Origin: Sphingobacterium arenae
GTDB taxonomy: Bacteria; Bacteroidota; Bacteroidia; Sphingobacteriales; Sphingobacteriaceae
Direction: 5' to 3'
Assembly: GCF_014692505.1 (NCBI RefSeq)
Contig: NZ_JACNYK010000002.1
Location: 992,001-1,056,000, forward strand
Length of the DNA: 64,000 nucleotides
Position numbers and translations under genes: made by a program. The notes under the pieces are model-generated. The model did not search any database. It was given only the letters and a program-made list of their open reading frames with translations, and was not told the DNA's origin. This document shows positions 44,117 through 52,457 of this stretch, one piece after another. Numbering within the stretch: position 1 is the stretch's first letter; each line of letters opens with the position of its first letter.

Positions 44117-44992
44117 ATGACCACCCATCATTTAAAAGATATACAAACGAGTTTTGAAAGGGCTATTACGCCCTTTCACATTTTTGATTTAGATCAAGAG
44201 AAACTAGAACCATACAAAGAGCCGCATACCAAAGACCATTTTTGCCTGATGTTTATCGAAAAAGGAAAAATGAAAATGCAAGTCGAAGACCGGAACTACG
44301 AAATTACGGGAAACAGCATCTCCGTGATATTTCCCGGGCAGCTATCTTCCAAAGAACAGGTCAGCAGCAATATTTGTGGCAAGATGATTTTGTTTGATGA
44401 GGTGGTTTTTTGCTCCGATATTCTACGAAACGAATTGCGTATTTATAACTACGATATTTCTACCAAATTAAATTATATCGCCTTACCAGAAACAGAATCG
44501 GAAGAGACGCAGATGTTGCTACAGCAAATCGAGTTGCTGTACCATGATCTTACCTCTGTTAAAAAAGAGCAAGCACGTTTTTTCATCAAAATACTCTTGT
44601 TAAAATTGGTCGAATTTGTGCATACTCATGTGGATAGAGAATCGTTGAAAAACGAAAACGCAAAAGTGTATGCAAGCTTTTTAGAGCTTCTCGAACGCGG
44701 TTTCAAGACAGACCGAAGTGTAGCTTACTATGCAGATCAATTGCATATCTCCACAAAAAAACTGAATCAGATCACAAAAAAGTTAGCAGGACTTACCGCT
44801 ATAGAGACAATCCATTCCCGCATTATGAATGAGATCAAGCAGCTTCTCCTACTTTCCACCTATTCGCACAAAGAAATTGCGTTTGAACTAGGTTTCAATT
44901 CACCGGCAGCGCTCAACAAATTTGTACGCTCCAAGCTAGGCGAAACACCCACGGAACTTCAAAACCAACTTATACAGATGTATAACACCTAA
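44117..44992 (+). CDS. AraC-family regulator downstream of hxlBA
   Basis: A 291 aa regulator: N-terminal cupin (HTKDHFCLMFIEKGKMKMQVEDRNYEITGNSISVIFPGQ) and C-terminal double HTH (YYADQLHISTKKLNQITKKLAGLTAIETIHSRIMNEIKQLLLLSTYSHKEIAFELGFNSPAALNKFVRSKLGETPTEL). It lies 109 bases after hxlA on the same strand and is a candidate regulator of it. It differs from the other three AraC proteins in the window, which share a different N-terminal domain. Confidence 0.9.
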   Translation: MTTHHLKDIQTSFERAITPFHIFDLDQEKLEPYKEPHTKDHFCLMFIEKGKMKMQVEDRNYEITGNSISVIFPGQLSSKEQVSSNICGKMILFDEVVFCSDILRNELRIYNYDISTKLNYIALPETESEETQMLLQQIELLYHDLTSVKKEQARFFIKILLLKLVEFVHTHVDRESLKNENAKVYASFLELLERGFKTDRSVAYYADQLHISTKKLNQITKKLAGLTAIETIHSRIMNEIKQLLLLSTYSHKEIAFELGFNSPAALNKFVRSKLGETPTELQNQLIQMYNT

Positions 44993-45182
44993 TCTGCAAC
45001 ATTCGTATTTCACAAGCATAAGAAGGCTAGTACCAGCAAAGAATATTATCCCCCACACAGTATCTGCTGCTGAATTGCAAGTACAGCAGGGCGAATCGGT
45101 CTACAATATCTACGATATGGAATTCGGACAAAAAGTATGGCCGATTATGTTCAGCGGATGGGGATTTTTGGATGAAGATTAG
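44991..45182 (+). pseudogene. C-terminal remnant of a lost gene
   Basis: One frame reads SIRRLVPAKNIIPHTVSAAELQVQQGESVYNIYDMEFGQKV... and ends FSGWGFLDED, then TAG at 45180-45182. This looks like the real C-terminus of a protein, but there is no ATG, GTG or suitable TTG upstream in frame before it runs into the AraC gene. The 5' part is probably deleted. A 35 aa product from the TTG inside AAELQ is possible but doubtful. I do not recognise the parent family. Confidence 0.5.
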
Positions 45183-46099
45183 TTAAACGACCTGCGAAAC
45201 GCTAGCGGGGTCTGCTCCGTTTTTGCTTTAAACAGCTTACTGAACGACTGGGAATGTTCGAAGCCAAGTTCATAGGCGATTTCGTTAATGGTTAATTCCG
45301 TGGTAGAAAGCTTTTCCTTGGCCTTATCTATCAGCTTCAGATGAATATATTGCTGCGTATTCAGACCGATAAGCGAACGGAGCAGATCACTCAGATATCC
45401 CGAAGATACGTTGAGCTGTTCGGCTAAGAACTGTACTGTCGGAACACCATTTGTTAACGACTGTTGGCTATTGAAATAATCAGCCAAAACTGTTTCAGCC
45501 TTCTGTAATATAGTGTTATTTATTACTTTACGGGTTACAAACTGGCGTTTATAAAAACGGTTGGCATAACTCAACAGCAATTCAATCTGGGCGATGATAA
45601 CGTTCTGACTAAATTCATCCACACGACTATTCAATTCCTGTATCATGATTTCAAAAAGGGAGACCATCATTTCCCTTTCACTTGCAGATAAATGCAACGC
45701 TTCATTGACCGAATAGGAAAAAAATCCATATTCATTGATTCCTTTTGCTACCGGATACCCCTGTAGAAAATCCGGATGAATGAGCAACAAATAAGCATAT
45801 GTTTCTTTATTGTACTCTGTCGATCCGACAAGTTGATTGGGGGCTGTGAACAACATACTACCCTCGTTAAAGTCATAGTAATCCTGCCCGTATTTTAGTT
45901 TCCCACTATTTTTGGTAATGAACGTAATTTTATAGAAATCCAACACATCATAAATAGGAGCCATATCCGTATTAAACGTATTGCCTTCATGGAAATGCAC
46001 CAAGCTAATCAACGGATGCTGGGGTTTTGGCAATCCAAAAGCCTGGTGGCTTTCAGATATAGATCGGAACCGCACCAGGTTTTCCTTCTTCTTTTTCAT
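45179..46099 (-). CDS. AraC-family transcriptional regulator
   Basis: A 306 aa paralogue of the regulators at 31943 and 47041: FRSISESHQAFGLPKPQHPLISLVHFHEG, KYGQDYYDFNEGSMLFTAPNQ, then HTH region VPTVQFLAEQLNVSSGYLSDLLRSLIGLNTQQYIHLKLIDKAKEKLSTTELTINEIAYELGFEHSQSFSKLFKAKTEQTPLAFRRSFN. It follows an SDR gene by 65 bases on the same strand and probably regulates it. Its 3' end overlaps the gene remnant on the other strand. Confidence 0.92.
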   Translation of the reverse strand: MKKKKENLVRFRSISESHQAFGLPKPQHPLISLVHFHEGNTFNTDMAPIYDVLDFYKITFITKNSGKLKYGQDYYDFNEGSMLFTAPNQLVGSTEYNKETYAYLLLIHPDFLQGYPVAKGINEYGFFSYSVNEALHLSASEREMMVSLFEIMIQELNSRVDEFSQNVIIAQIELLLSYANRFYKRQFVTRKVINNTILQKAETVLADYFNSQQSLTNGVPTVQFLAEQLNVSSGYLSDLLRSLIGLNTQQYIHLKLIDKAKEKLSTTELTINEIAYELGFEHSQSFSKLFKAKTEQTPLAFRRSFN

Positions 46100-46164
46100 C
46101 CTTTAAATTTAACTAAAAACCCGTGACAAATGTATGGTCATAGGTTTTTAGTTTTTCTAAACAA

Positions 46165-46938
46165 TTACCATGGAAGTACATTATCCGGTCCAGAAAAATC
46201 AGCTGGCCCCGTAAAACTTCCCGTAGGCAGATCTTCCGCCAATGCTACTCGAATTGGTTCCAACGAGCCGTATTCCACGGTATCCGTTCCTTGAAAATTA
46301 TTGAGTGCTGTAGCCGTAAAACCGGGGCTTACCAAATGAACTTTGATATTAGTGCTTTCCAATTCTATCGCCAAAGACAGAAAGATACCATTAAGTGCCG
46401 TTTTGGAAGCACCATAAATCGCATCAAATCCTGAGCGGTACGGATTGTCAGGATTTGCATTGATCGTCAGAGATCCCAAAGCGCTGGAAACGGTGACAAT
46501 CCGGGGAGCGGACGCTTCTTTCAACAAGGGTAAAAACGCCTGCGTCACCGCTAGCGTCCCAAAAACATTGGTATTCCAAACCGTACGCAGCTCTCTTATC
46601 GATGCTATACTAGGCTTTTGCGATCCCAGTACTTCTTCCATGGTTTGCCCCTCTTTTCCTGTATGCGAAATGGCAGCATTGTTGACCAGCAAACTTAGAT
46701 ATCCAAAATCGGCTTGAATTTTTGTCATCGCCTTATGGATAGAATCATTATCTGTGATATCCAACTGTATGGCTCTTGCATTTGCGCCAAGTTTAACCGC
46801 TGCCACTTCTCCTTTTTCCAGATTTCTTGCTCCCACAAACACTGTGTAATTGTTTTCTGTCAAGGCCTTAGCAATTTGAAAGCCCACACCCGTATTGGCA
46901 CCCGTTACGAGTGCAATTTTTCTTTGTTCTATTTGCAT
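46165..46938 (-). CDS. SDR-family oxidoreductase
   Basis: A 257 aa classical SDR: TGANTGVGFQIA (residues 13-24), NNAA in LVNNAAIS, catalytic Ser in IVTVSSALGSL and YxxxK in DAIYGASKTALNG. The C-terminal region ends with FTGPADFSGPDNVLPW, which is typical of carbonyl-reductase-like SDRs. Located upstream of an AraC regulator in the same direction. Substrate unknown. Confidence 0.92.
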   Translation of the reverse strand: MQIEQRKIALVTGANTGVGFQIAKALTENNYTVFVGARNLEKGEVAAVKLGANARAIQLDITDNDSIHKAMTKIQADFGYLSLLVNNAAISHTGKEGQTMEEVLGSQKPSIASIRELRTVWNTNVFGTLAVTQAFLPLLKEASAPRIVTVSSALGSLTINANPDNPYRSGFDAIYGASKTALNGIFLSLAIELESTNIKVHLVSPGFTATALNNFQGTDTVEYGSLEPIRVALAEDLPTGSFTGPADFSGPDNVLPW

Positions 46939-47040
46939 CTTTTTATTTTTTTAATTGATGCAACAAAGTTCCATCGTGCCGTTTTACGGTTTGTAGCTAA
47001 AATGAGGATTCTTGTAGTCGGAATGGGGATAATCGAAAAA

Positions 47041-47955
47041 TCAACTGAATAATCGCCGGAATTCCAAAGGCGTCTGCTCCGTTTTCGATTTGAACAGTTT
47101 GCTGAATGATTGTGGGTGCTCGAAACCCAATCCATAAGCAATCTCACTTATAGACAGGTTGGTTGTGCTTAGTTGTTCTTTGGCGTAATCAATGAGCTTA
47201 TTCTGGATGTGCTGCTGCGTGGTCTGCTGCGTGTGCAATCGCAACAGCGTTCCCAAATAATTAGGAGAAATGTTCAGTTGTTCCGCAATGAGGGTGACTG
47301 TTGGCATACCATTTTCCAACACGTTATCTTTTTGAAAAAGATCAGAAAGTACGCTTTCAAAACGCTCCAGCAATTCGTAGCTTGATTTTTTCCGAGTCAA
47401 AAACTGACGCTCATAAAAACGTTCCGCATAAATCAGCAAGAGCTCCAGTTGTGCTACAATCAATCCCTGGCTGAACTTGTCTATATTCGATTGGTATTCC
47501 TGCTCCATTTTCAACAAGATGTCTACCATAATTTTCTCTTCCTTATCGGAGAGAAAAAGTGCCTCGTTTACCGCATACCGGAAAAAGTCAAAAGATTTTA
47601 TTTTTTTTGCCAAGGCCGTGTTCCACAAAAAATCAGGGTGAACGAGCAAAAGCCAGCCTGTAGGTTCTACCACAGCATTCGGGTCGATTTCTATTTTCAG
47701 AAACTGAAGTGGCGCAACAAATGTCAATACGCCCGAATCAAAATCATATTGCTGCTGTCCGTAATTGAACTTGGCATTGACATTCCGCTTTAACCCTACC
47801 GAATAAAAACCCTGAATCCATTTCATCTGGCTATCCTTGATCGGATATTCAACTTTACTGTAATCGATCAAGCTGACCAACGGATGCTCAGGATTCGGCA
47901 AACTGCAAAACTTGTGAAATTCTGCTATAGAGGTAAAGCGGAATGTGTTTTCCAT
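47041..47955 (-). CDS. AraC-family transcriptional regulator
   Basis: A 304 aa paralogue of the regulators at 31943 and 45179 (FTSIAEFHKFCSLPNPEHPLVSLIDYSKV, NYGQQQYDFDSGVLTFVAPLQ; HTH in MPTVTLIAEQLNISPNYLGTLLRLHTQQTTQQHIQNKLIDYAKEQLSTTNLSISEIAYGLGFEHPQSFSKLFKSKTEQTPLEFRR). It begins 10 bases after the SnoaL-like gene and closes an SDR-SnoaL-AraC operon. Confidence 0.92.
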   Translation of the reverse strand: MENTFRFTSIAEFHKFCSLPNPEHPLVSLIDYSKVEYPIKDSQMKWIQGFYSVGLKRNVNAKFNYGQQQYDFDSGVLTFVAPLQFLKIEIDPNAVVEPTGWLLLVHPDFLWNTALAKKIKSFDFFRYAVNEALFLSDKEEKIMVDILLKMEQEYQSNIDKFSQGLIVAQLELLLIYAERFYERQFLTRKKSSYELLERFESVLSDLFQKDNVLENGMPTVTLIAEQLNISPNYLGTLLRLHTQQTTQQHIQNKLIDYAKEQLSTTNLSISEIAYGLGFEHPQSFSKLFKSKTEQTPLEFRRLFS

Positions 47956-47965
47956 CCTAGCTAAA

Positions 47966-48721
47966 TTACTTATTTTCTTTGTATAATATCATCCCAGCAT
48001 GATACAAAATGCCGTCCTTAAATTCGCCGTCTGCCGTAAAACCCGTGTCGTCTTTGTAATCAATATGATTTCCCGTGACTTTGTAACTACCTTGGTAAGC
48101 ACTTTTACGATTGCCGCGAGCTTCATCGTAACGATTCCCAGGCATTAATTCGTGACGGATATTTCCGTCAGCGGTTACCCACACGCCGATATAATCTCGC
48201 GTTTCTTCCATAGTTTTTGACATCCTATTTATATTATCAGTCATCAAATTTGTTAATTCGTAAGTATCCAAAAATGCAGTACAGTGTATTATTTTTCCAT
48301 TTTTCAACTGCATCTTCCATAAGTACGTATTTTCATAAATAGCATCATTTCTCGTCGTCGCACTCGCCTTAAAGTGAAGCCATACATTAGCACCATCCGC
48401 TGTAAGATTCATCAGCTCAGGATTTAAGGGAGTTTTCAGTTTGGCGGCAATCGGCTGGACAGCACGTTCTAAAAAATCAGCTTTCCCGTTGTACTTTCCC
48501 GAAACCGGGGATTTGCCATTAACAATCCATACAGCGTCTTCCGCCAGCAGCTCAAAAAAGCTTGCCTCATTATTTTTCCATCTGTCAAAATGCATATAAA
48601 CGATTTCGATCGCCTCCTCCATTTCCGCACTTATGGGTTCATGTGCTTTGGACGAACAACATACACTTCCCACCGCCATAAGCAGGATTAAAAACCGGTA
48701 GATAGCGTGTAGCTTTTCCAT
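47966..48721 (-). CDS. SnoaL-like (NTF2-fold) lipoprotein
   Basis: A 251 aa lipoprotein: signal MEKLHAIYRFLILLMAVGSVCC, then an NTF2-like domain (EEAIEIVYMHFDRWKNNEASFFELLAEDAVWIVNGKSPVSGKYNGKADFLERAVQPIA) and a C-terminal beta region (RDYIGVWVTADGNIRHELMPGNRYDEARGNRKSAYQGSYKVTGNHIDYKDDTGFTADGEF). The latter resembles Agrobacterium Atu4866-like (calycin-type) domains. Its start overlaps the SDR stop by 34 bases; the signal peptide requires that start. Ligand unknown. Confidence 0.82.
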   Translation of the reverse strand: MEKLHAIYRFLILLMAVGSVCCSSKAHEPISAEMEEAIEIVYMHFDRWKNNEASFFELLAEDAVWIVNGKSPVSGKYNGKADFLERAVQPIAAKLKTPLNPELMNLTADGANVWLHFKASATTRNDAIYENTYLWKMQLKNGKIIHCTAFLDTYELTNLMTDNINRMSKTMEETRDYIGVWVTADGNIRHELMPGNRYDEARGNRKSAYQGSYKVTGNHIDYKDDTGFTADGEFKDGILYHAGMILYKENK

Positions 48722-49536
48722 TGTTCGATATCTTTGTTTAGTAAGTCTGCCTTATTTTTCGCCATGTCGTAGGCATCGCTGCCCAATACTAAATGAACCG
48801 GTGGGGTATCTTCTTTACTGATAGCGATCAATACATCTGCCGCTTTCTCCGGATCGTTCGGCTGATTGCCGTTGATGCTATTCAAGTGTGCTGTTTCGGA
48901 CTGACGGGCATCTTCATACTCCTCGATAGCCAAATTTGGTATTTTTACAGAACCGTTCGCCAGAAAATCAGTGCGGAAATACCCCGGATAAACAACCGTC
49001 GCGCTCACCCCAAATGCTTTTACCTCTTCCGCCAATGCTTCGGTAAATCCCGCAACCGCAAATTTGGTAGCACAGTAAATACCAAATCCTGAAAATCCCC
49101 CAAAAAGACCACCAACCGATGAAATGTTGAAAATAGTGCCCGATTTCTGCTTACGTAAATACGGCATCACATTTCTGATCACGTTCAACGAGCCAAACAC
49201 ATTGACATCAAAATTTGTTCTGGCCTCTTCGTCGCTCAGTTCCTCTAATGTGCCTATCTGCCCGTAGCCCGCATTGTTTACCACCACGTCAATTTTTCCG
49301 AAATGCGCCATGCTTTTTTCAACGGCGGCCTTTACCTCGCTATTATCCGTTAGGTTTACTTCGATTGGAAGAAATACCCCCGATGCATTTCCAATCTCTT
49401 CGATGAGTGATTTAGCGCTCCGTGTCGTAGCCACGACGCAATAGTTTTCTTGTAGGAGCTTCTTTATCAAGGTAAGCCCCAGACCTTTTGAAGCTCCGGT
49501 AACTAACCATACTTTTCTTGTTTCCATTTTCTTCAT
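48688..49536 (-). CDS. SDR-family oxidoreductase
   Basis: A 282 aa SDR of the DltE/3-oxoacyl-reductase-like group: TGASKGLGLTLIKKLL (residues 14-29), NNAGYGQIG, ISSVGGLFGGFSGFGIYCATKFAVAGFTEALAEE containing catalytic Ser and YxxxK. First gene of an SDR-SnoaL-AraC operon. The first three residues MKKME offer two start choices (49536 or 49527). Substrate unknown. Confidence 0.9.
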   Translation of the reverse strand: MKKMETRKVWLVTGASKGLGLTLIKKLLQENYCVVATTRSAKSLIEEIGNASGVFLPIEVNLTDNSEVKAAVEKSMAHFGKIDVVVNNAGYGQIGTLEELSDEEARTNFDVNVFGSLNVIRNVMPYLRKQKSGTIFNISSVGGLFGGFSGFGIYCATKFAVAGFTEALAEEVKAFGVSATVVYPGYFRTDFLANGSVKIPNLAIEEYEDARQSETAHLNSINGNQPNDPEKAADVLIAISKEDTPPVHLVLGSDAYDMAKNKADLLNKDIEQWKSYTLSTGF

Positions 49537-49707
49537 CTTTTATTATGTTAGAACAATAGGACAAAGTTGGTTGTATTCACATGATTAGAAGTAGCTAGAT
49601 CAGCGATTGACGTAGTCAAATCGTGGATGTTGCACGTTATAGATTATTAATATCTAGTTTCGTTTCGTAGTATCTTGCTCTGGGAAGAAGCAGATAATCA
49701 ACCCTAA

Positions 49708-49745
49708 CGGGTATAATATTTGACAATAGCATTATTTTATACCCG
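49708..49745. repeat. Inverted repeat upstream of the SDR operon
   Basis: CGGGTATAA (49708-49716) and TTATACCCG (49737-49745) are perfect 9-base inverted arms separated by 20 bases. They lie about 170 bases upstream of the SDR operon that starts at 49536. An operator bound by a dimer across two turns, or a long hairpin, is possible. Confidence 0.45.
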
Positions 49746-49776
49746 AAGAGGTATAGACACAGATTCTTTATAATAC

Positions 49777-49809
49777 CATGAGCCGATTAATCGCATTAAT
49801 CCGCTCATG
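49777..49809 (-). terminator. Hairpin after the SDR gene at 49827
   Basis: CATGAGC-c-GATTAA (49777-49790) pairs with TTAATC-c-GCTCATG (49796-49809), 13 pairs with one C-C mismatch and a 5-base loop. It lies just after the stop codon of the minus-strand SDR gene. The following bases are not T-rich, so termination is probable but not certain. Confidence 0.55.
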
Positions 49810-49826
49810 TACTTGATGACACCTGG

Positions 49827-50570
49827 TTATTTCAGCATATAGTTTATCGCACCCCCATCTACCAACAATTCCGTTCCGGTCACAAAACTTGCATGAGGAG
49901 AAGCCAAGAACAAAACAGCGTTCGCAATCTCATCCGGGTTGCCCAATCTTTGCAAAGCCGTGCTGGACGCCAAGAAATCTTTGGCCTCTGTCGATGCAAC
50001 ACCGTCAAGACCTTCGGTTTGCGTTGGTCCAGGGCTTACGATGTTGACTCTTATTTTTCTGGGTGCCAGTTCATTTGCGGCAATCTGGGCGACTTTGCTT
50101 ACCGCACTTTTGGTTGCCGAATACACACTTGTATTTAAACTCGAAGCTGTCGCTACCGTTGATGACGTGAACACCACCGACGAACCATCGGCTAAATGCG
50201 AAATTAGTTTTTGTAGCGTGAAGAACGATCCCTTTACGTTTGTATTAAACTGCCTGTCAAAATCAGCTTCTGTCGTCTGTTCAATCGGCGAAAATGAAGC
50301 GATCCCTGCATTTAGAAAAAGAACGTCTACCTTACCTCCGCTCTCAATTACCGCCTGTTCCAGAACCGAGATTCCGGTAAGATTGGACGTGTCCGAAACC
50401 ACCGTTTTTAATCTCGAACTGTTAATTTCTGCTGCTGCTTTTTGCAGATTGTCTGCATTTCTGCCGGTTATGAACACATTAGCACCTGCATTTATAAAAG
50501 CTTTTGCCGTTGCAAACCCTATACCTGTGGTACCTCCCGTAATAACTACATTTTTGTCTGTGAAATCCAT
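49827..50570 (-). CDS. SDR-family oxidoreductase divergent from HxlR
   Basis: A 247 aa classical SDR: TGGTTGIGFATAKAFI (residues 12-27), NAGIASFSP, FTSSTVATASSLNTSVYSATKSAVSKVAQ with catalytic Ser and YxxxK, and INIVSPGPTQTEG. The C-terminal GTELLVDGGAINYMLK is standard. It is divergent from an HxlR regulator across a 104-base region with a perfect 7-base-arm palindrome, so it is the likely target of that regulator. Confidence 0.93.
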   Translation of the reverse strand: MDFTDKNVVITGGTTGIGFATAKAFINAGANVFITGRNADNLQKAAAEINSSRLKTVVSDTSNLTGISVLEQAVIESGGKVDVLFLNAGIASFSPIEQTTEADFDRQFNTNVKGSFFTLQKLISHLADGSSVVFTSSTVATASSLNTSVYSATKSAVSKVAQIAANELAPRKIRVNIVSPGPTQTEGLDGVASTEAKDFLASSTALQRLGNPDEIANAVLFLASPHASFVTGTELLVDGGAINYMLK

Positions 50571-50597
50571 TTTAAAATTATTTTATGTTTAACGAGA

Positions 50598-50634
50598 CAA
50601 AGGTATACTACTTAAGTTATTTTAAGTAACTTTG
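50598..50634. promoter_or_regulatory. Divergent promoters around an HxlR-type operator
   Basis: A palindrome TACTTAA-6-TTAAGTA (50609-50628) is flanked by two -7 elements pointing outwards: TACCTTTG on the minus strand (50598-50605, for the SDR gene) and TAACTTTG on the plus strand (50627-50634, for the HxlR gene). Binding would cover both promoters. Confidence 0.7.
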
Positions 50635-50674
50635 TATCCAAAAGTAATAGTAACACCCGTGTAACAAGGTAACA

Positions 50675-51037
50675 ATGGAATGTAAAAAAACTAATTTCGG
50701 ACAAGAACATAAAAAAGAAATGCGCGCTGTTCAAGATTCTATGGACGTGTTGAGCGGAAAATGGAAAATCCCTATTATTTCGTCCATCTGCTACTACAAT
50801 AAAAGGCGTTTTTCGGATATTTTGAATGATATTGATGGCATATCCAACCGAATGCTGAGCAAGGAATTAAAGGAGCTAGAAATCAACCAATTGATCAAGA
50901 GGACTGTTTTAGAAACCCAGCCTATAACCGTTGAATACCAGCTTACAGACCATGGTCTAACGCTTAGAACCATCATCAACAACCTCACCGAATGGGGAAT
51001 CGACCATCGTAAAGTGATCGTCGGGAAACCGCTATAA
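50675..51037 (+). CDS. HxlR-family transcriptional regulator
   Basis: A 120 aa winged-helix protein: MDVLSGKWKIPIISSICYYNKRRFSDILNDIDGISNRMLSKELKELEINQLIKRTVLETQPITVEYQLTDHGLTL. Cys3 near the N-terminus (MECKK) is in the position used as a redox or electrophile sensor in YodB/HypR-type members, so quinone, aldehyde or disulphide sensing is plausible. Divergent from an SDR gene whose promoter shares its operator. Confidence 0.92.
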   Translation: MECKKTNFGQEHKKEMRAVQDSMDVLSGKWKIPIISSICYYNKRRFSDILNDIDGISNRMLSKELKELEINQLIKRTVLETQPITVEYQLTDHGLTLRTIINNLTEWGIDHRKVIVGKPL

Positions 51038-51078
51038 TCAGAAAGATGATTCCCTAGAACAAGGATATCCAAATAAAG

Positions 51079-51098
51079 AGGGCGTTGATTAACGCCCT
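51079..51098. terminator. Bidirectional terminator between HxlR and the GTPase
   Basis: AGGGCGTT-gatt-AACGCCCT is a perfect 8-base stem with a 4-base loop, between convergent stop codons at 51037 and 51130. T-rich sequence follows on both sides. Confidence 0.75.
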
Positions 51099-51129
51099 AC
51101 TTTACCTCAGCTTTTTTATTTCACCTCTC

Positions 51130-52326
51130 CTAGATATTTTTCGGAAATTCATCCTTCCACCATGTAAAGCGCCAGTCGTCAGCTTCCTCTTCCGTTAATA
51201 GACAGGCTTCCAGTGCTGCTATACACCTCTCCTTTTCCAGATTCTGCCCGATGAACACCAGTTCATTTTTTCTATCCTCCCATTGGGGATGCCAGCGTTT
51301 CATCAGATCGCTCCGTATCTCTGCGTAGGCGGGATACTGGTACCGCACATCTTCAGGCATACTACTCCACCAAGAACCCGCACTTTCCAACCGTACACTA
51401 CCACCTGCCTGGCTGAAACTGATGGCTATATCCGGTCGTGATGCCATCCAGAAAAGTCCTTTTGCCCGTATAATGTTATGCGGATAATCGTCATTCAGAT
51501 ACTGATGTAGCCGCTGCGGATGGAAAGGCCGTTGTGAACGGAAGACGAACGACGAGATACCGTATTCCTCTGTTTCAGGCGTATGTTCGGTTTCCAGTTC
51601 TTTTATCCAGCCCGCAGACGATGAAGCCTCTTCAAAATCAAATGCACCCGTGCCCATGATATCTTTCGGATCGACCTGACCAAACTGTGTACGGATGGTT
51701 TTGGCTCCAGGATTGAGCTTACGGATCGCTGCCTCCAGAACGCCCAGTGTCTCGTCCGATACCAGATCGGCCTTGTTCAGTATGATCACATTGGCGAATT
51801 CGATCTGATCGGTCAGCAGGTTAACGATCGTCCGGTTATCCAAGTCATCATCCGTTAGTTCCCTGTCCCACAGCGTCTCCGCACTTCCGAAATCCCGGAA
51901 GAAGTTGAAACAATCCACAACGGTTACCATGGTATCGATATAGCTAAAAGAAGAGAGATCAATACCATTGTTCGGATCGACATAACTGAATGTCTGGGCT
52001 ACAGGAATAGGTTCGGATATTCCTGTACTTTCTATCAGGAGATAGTCAAACCTATTCTCGTTTGCCAGTCTTTCTACCTCCACCATGAGATCTTCCCGCA
52101 GTGTACAACATATACATCCGTTACTCATCTCCACCAGTTTCTCCTCCGTACGAGACAGTACGTTCTCACGTTCAACAGCCTGTGCGTCGATATTGACCTC
52201 ACTCATATCGTTTACGATGACGGCCACTTTCTGTCCCTCTTTGTTATGCAGCACATGGTTCAATAAGGAGGTTTTTCCGGCTCCCAAAAAACCGCTTAAG
52301 ACTGTAACGGGTAATTTTCTGTTCAT
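51130..52326 (-). CDS. COG0523/CobW-type GTPase (metallochaperone, probably zinc)
   Basis: A 398 aa G3E-family P-loop GTPase. Walker A is GFLGAGKTS (residues 12-20), the metal motif CxCC is GCICC (in [13 protein letters not shown]), Walker B is [11 protein letters not shown] and the base motif is NKAD. The CobW C-terminal domain ([37 protein letters not shown]) is complete. It follows a TonB receptor and three lipoproteins that look like a zinc uptake operon, so delivery of zinc to client enzymes (as in ZigA, YeiR or ZNG1) is the best guess; cobalt or nickel is possible. A hairpin precedes it. Confidence 0.9.
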   Translation of the reverse strand: MNRKLPVTVLSGFLGAGKTSLLNHVLHNKEGQKVAVIVNDMSEVNIDAQAVERENVLSRTEEKLVEMSNGCICCTLREDLMVEVERLANENRFDYLLIESTGISEPIPVAQTFSYVDPNNGIDLSSFSYIDTMVTVVDCFNFFRDFGSAETLWDRELTDDDLDNRTIVNLLTDQIEFANVIILNKADLVSDETLGVLEAAIRKLNPGAKTIRTQFGQVDPKDIMGTGAFDFEEASSSAGWIKELETEHTPETEEYGISSFVFRSQRPFHPQRLHQYLNDDYPHNIIRAKGLFWMASRPDIAISFSQAGGSVRLESAGSWWSSMPEDVRYQYPAYAEIRSDLMKRWHPQWEDRKNELVFIGQNLEKERCIAALEACLLTEEEADDWRFTWWKDEFPKNI

Positions 52327-52406
52327 TGCTATTCTTTATTAAAATTTTATTTTAATTCCTTCCTCACGGACGATCTGCCGGAACCACTCCCTGAATTGTT
52401 GCAGAA

Positions 52407-52433
52407 GAATCGGACAAAAAAAATGTCCGATTC
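52407..52433 (-). terminator. Intra-operon hairpin before the GTPase gene
   Basis: GAATCGGACA (52407-52416) pairs perfectly with TGTCCGATTC (52424-52433) with a loop of seven A (seven U in the minus-strand RNA). No U-run follows, so it may be a processing or attenuation hairpin separating the GTPase from the upstream lipoproteins in the 131-base gap. Confidence 0.5.
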
Positions 52434-52457
52434 CTTCCTGCTATTTGATAAGAACCC

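Noticed and set aside
49939..50592. 217-codon plus-strand frame opposite the SDR at 49827
   Set aside because: The SDR on the minus strand has all catalytic motifs; this frame has none.
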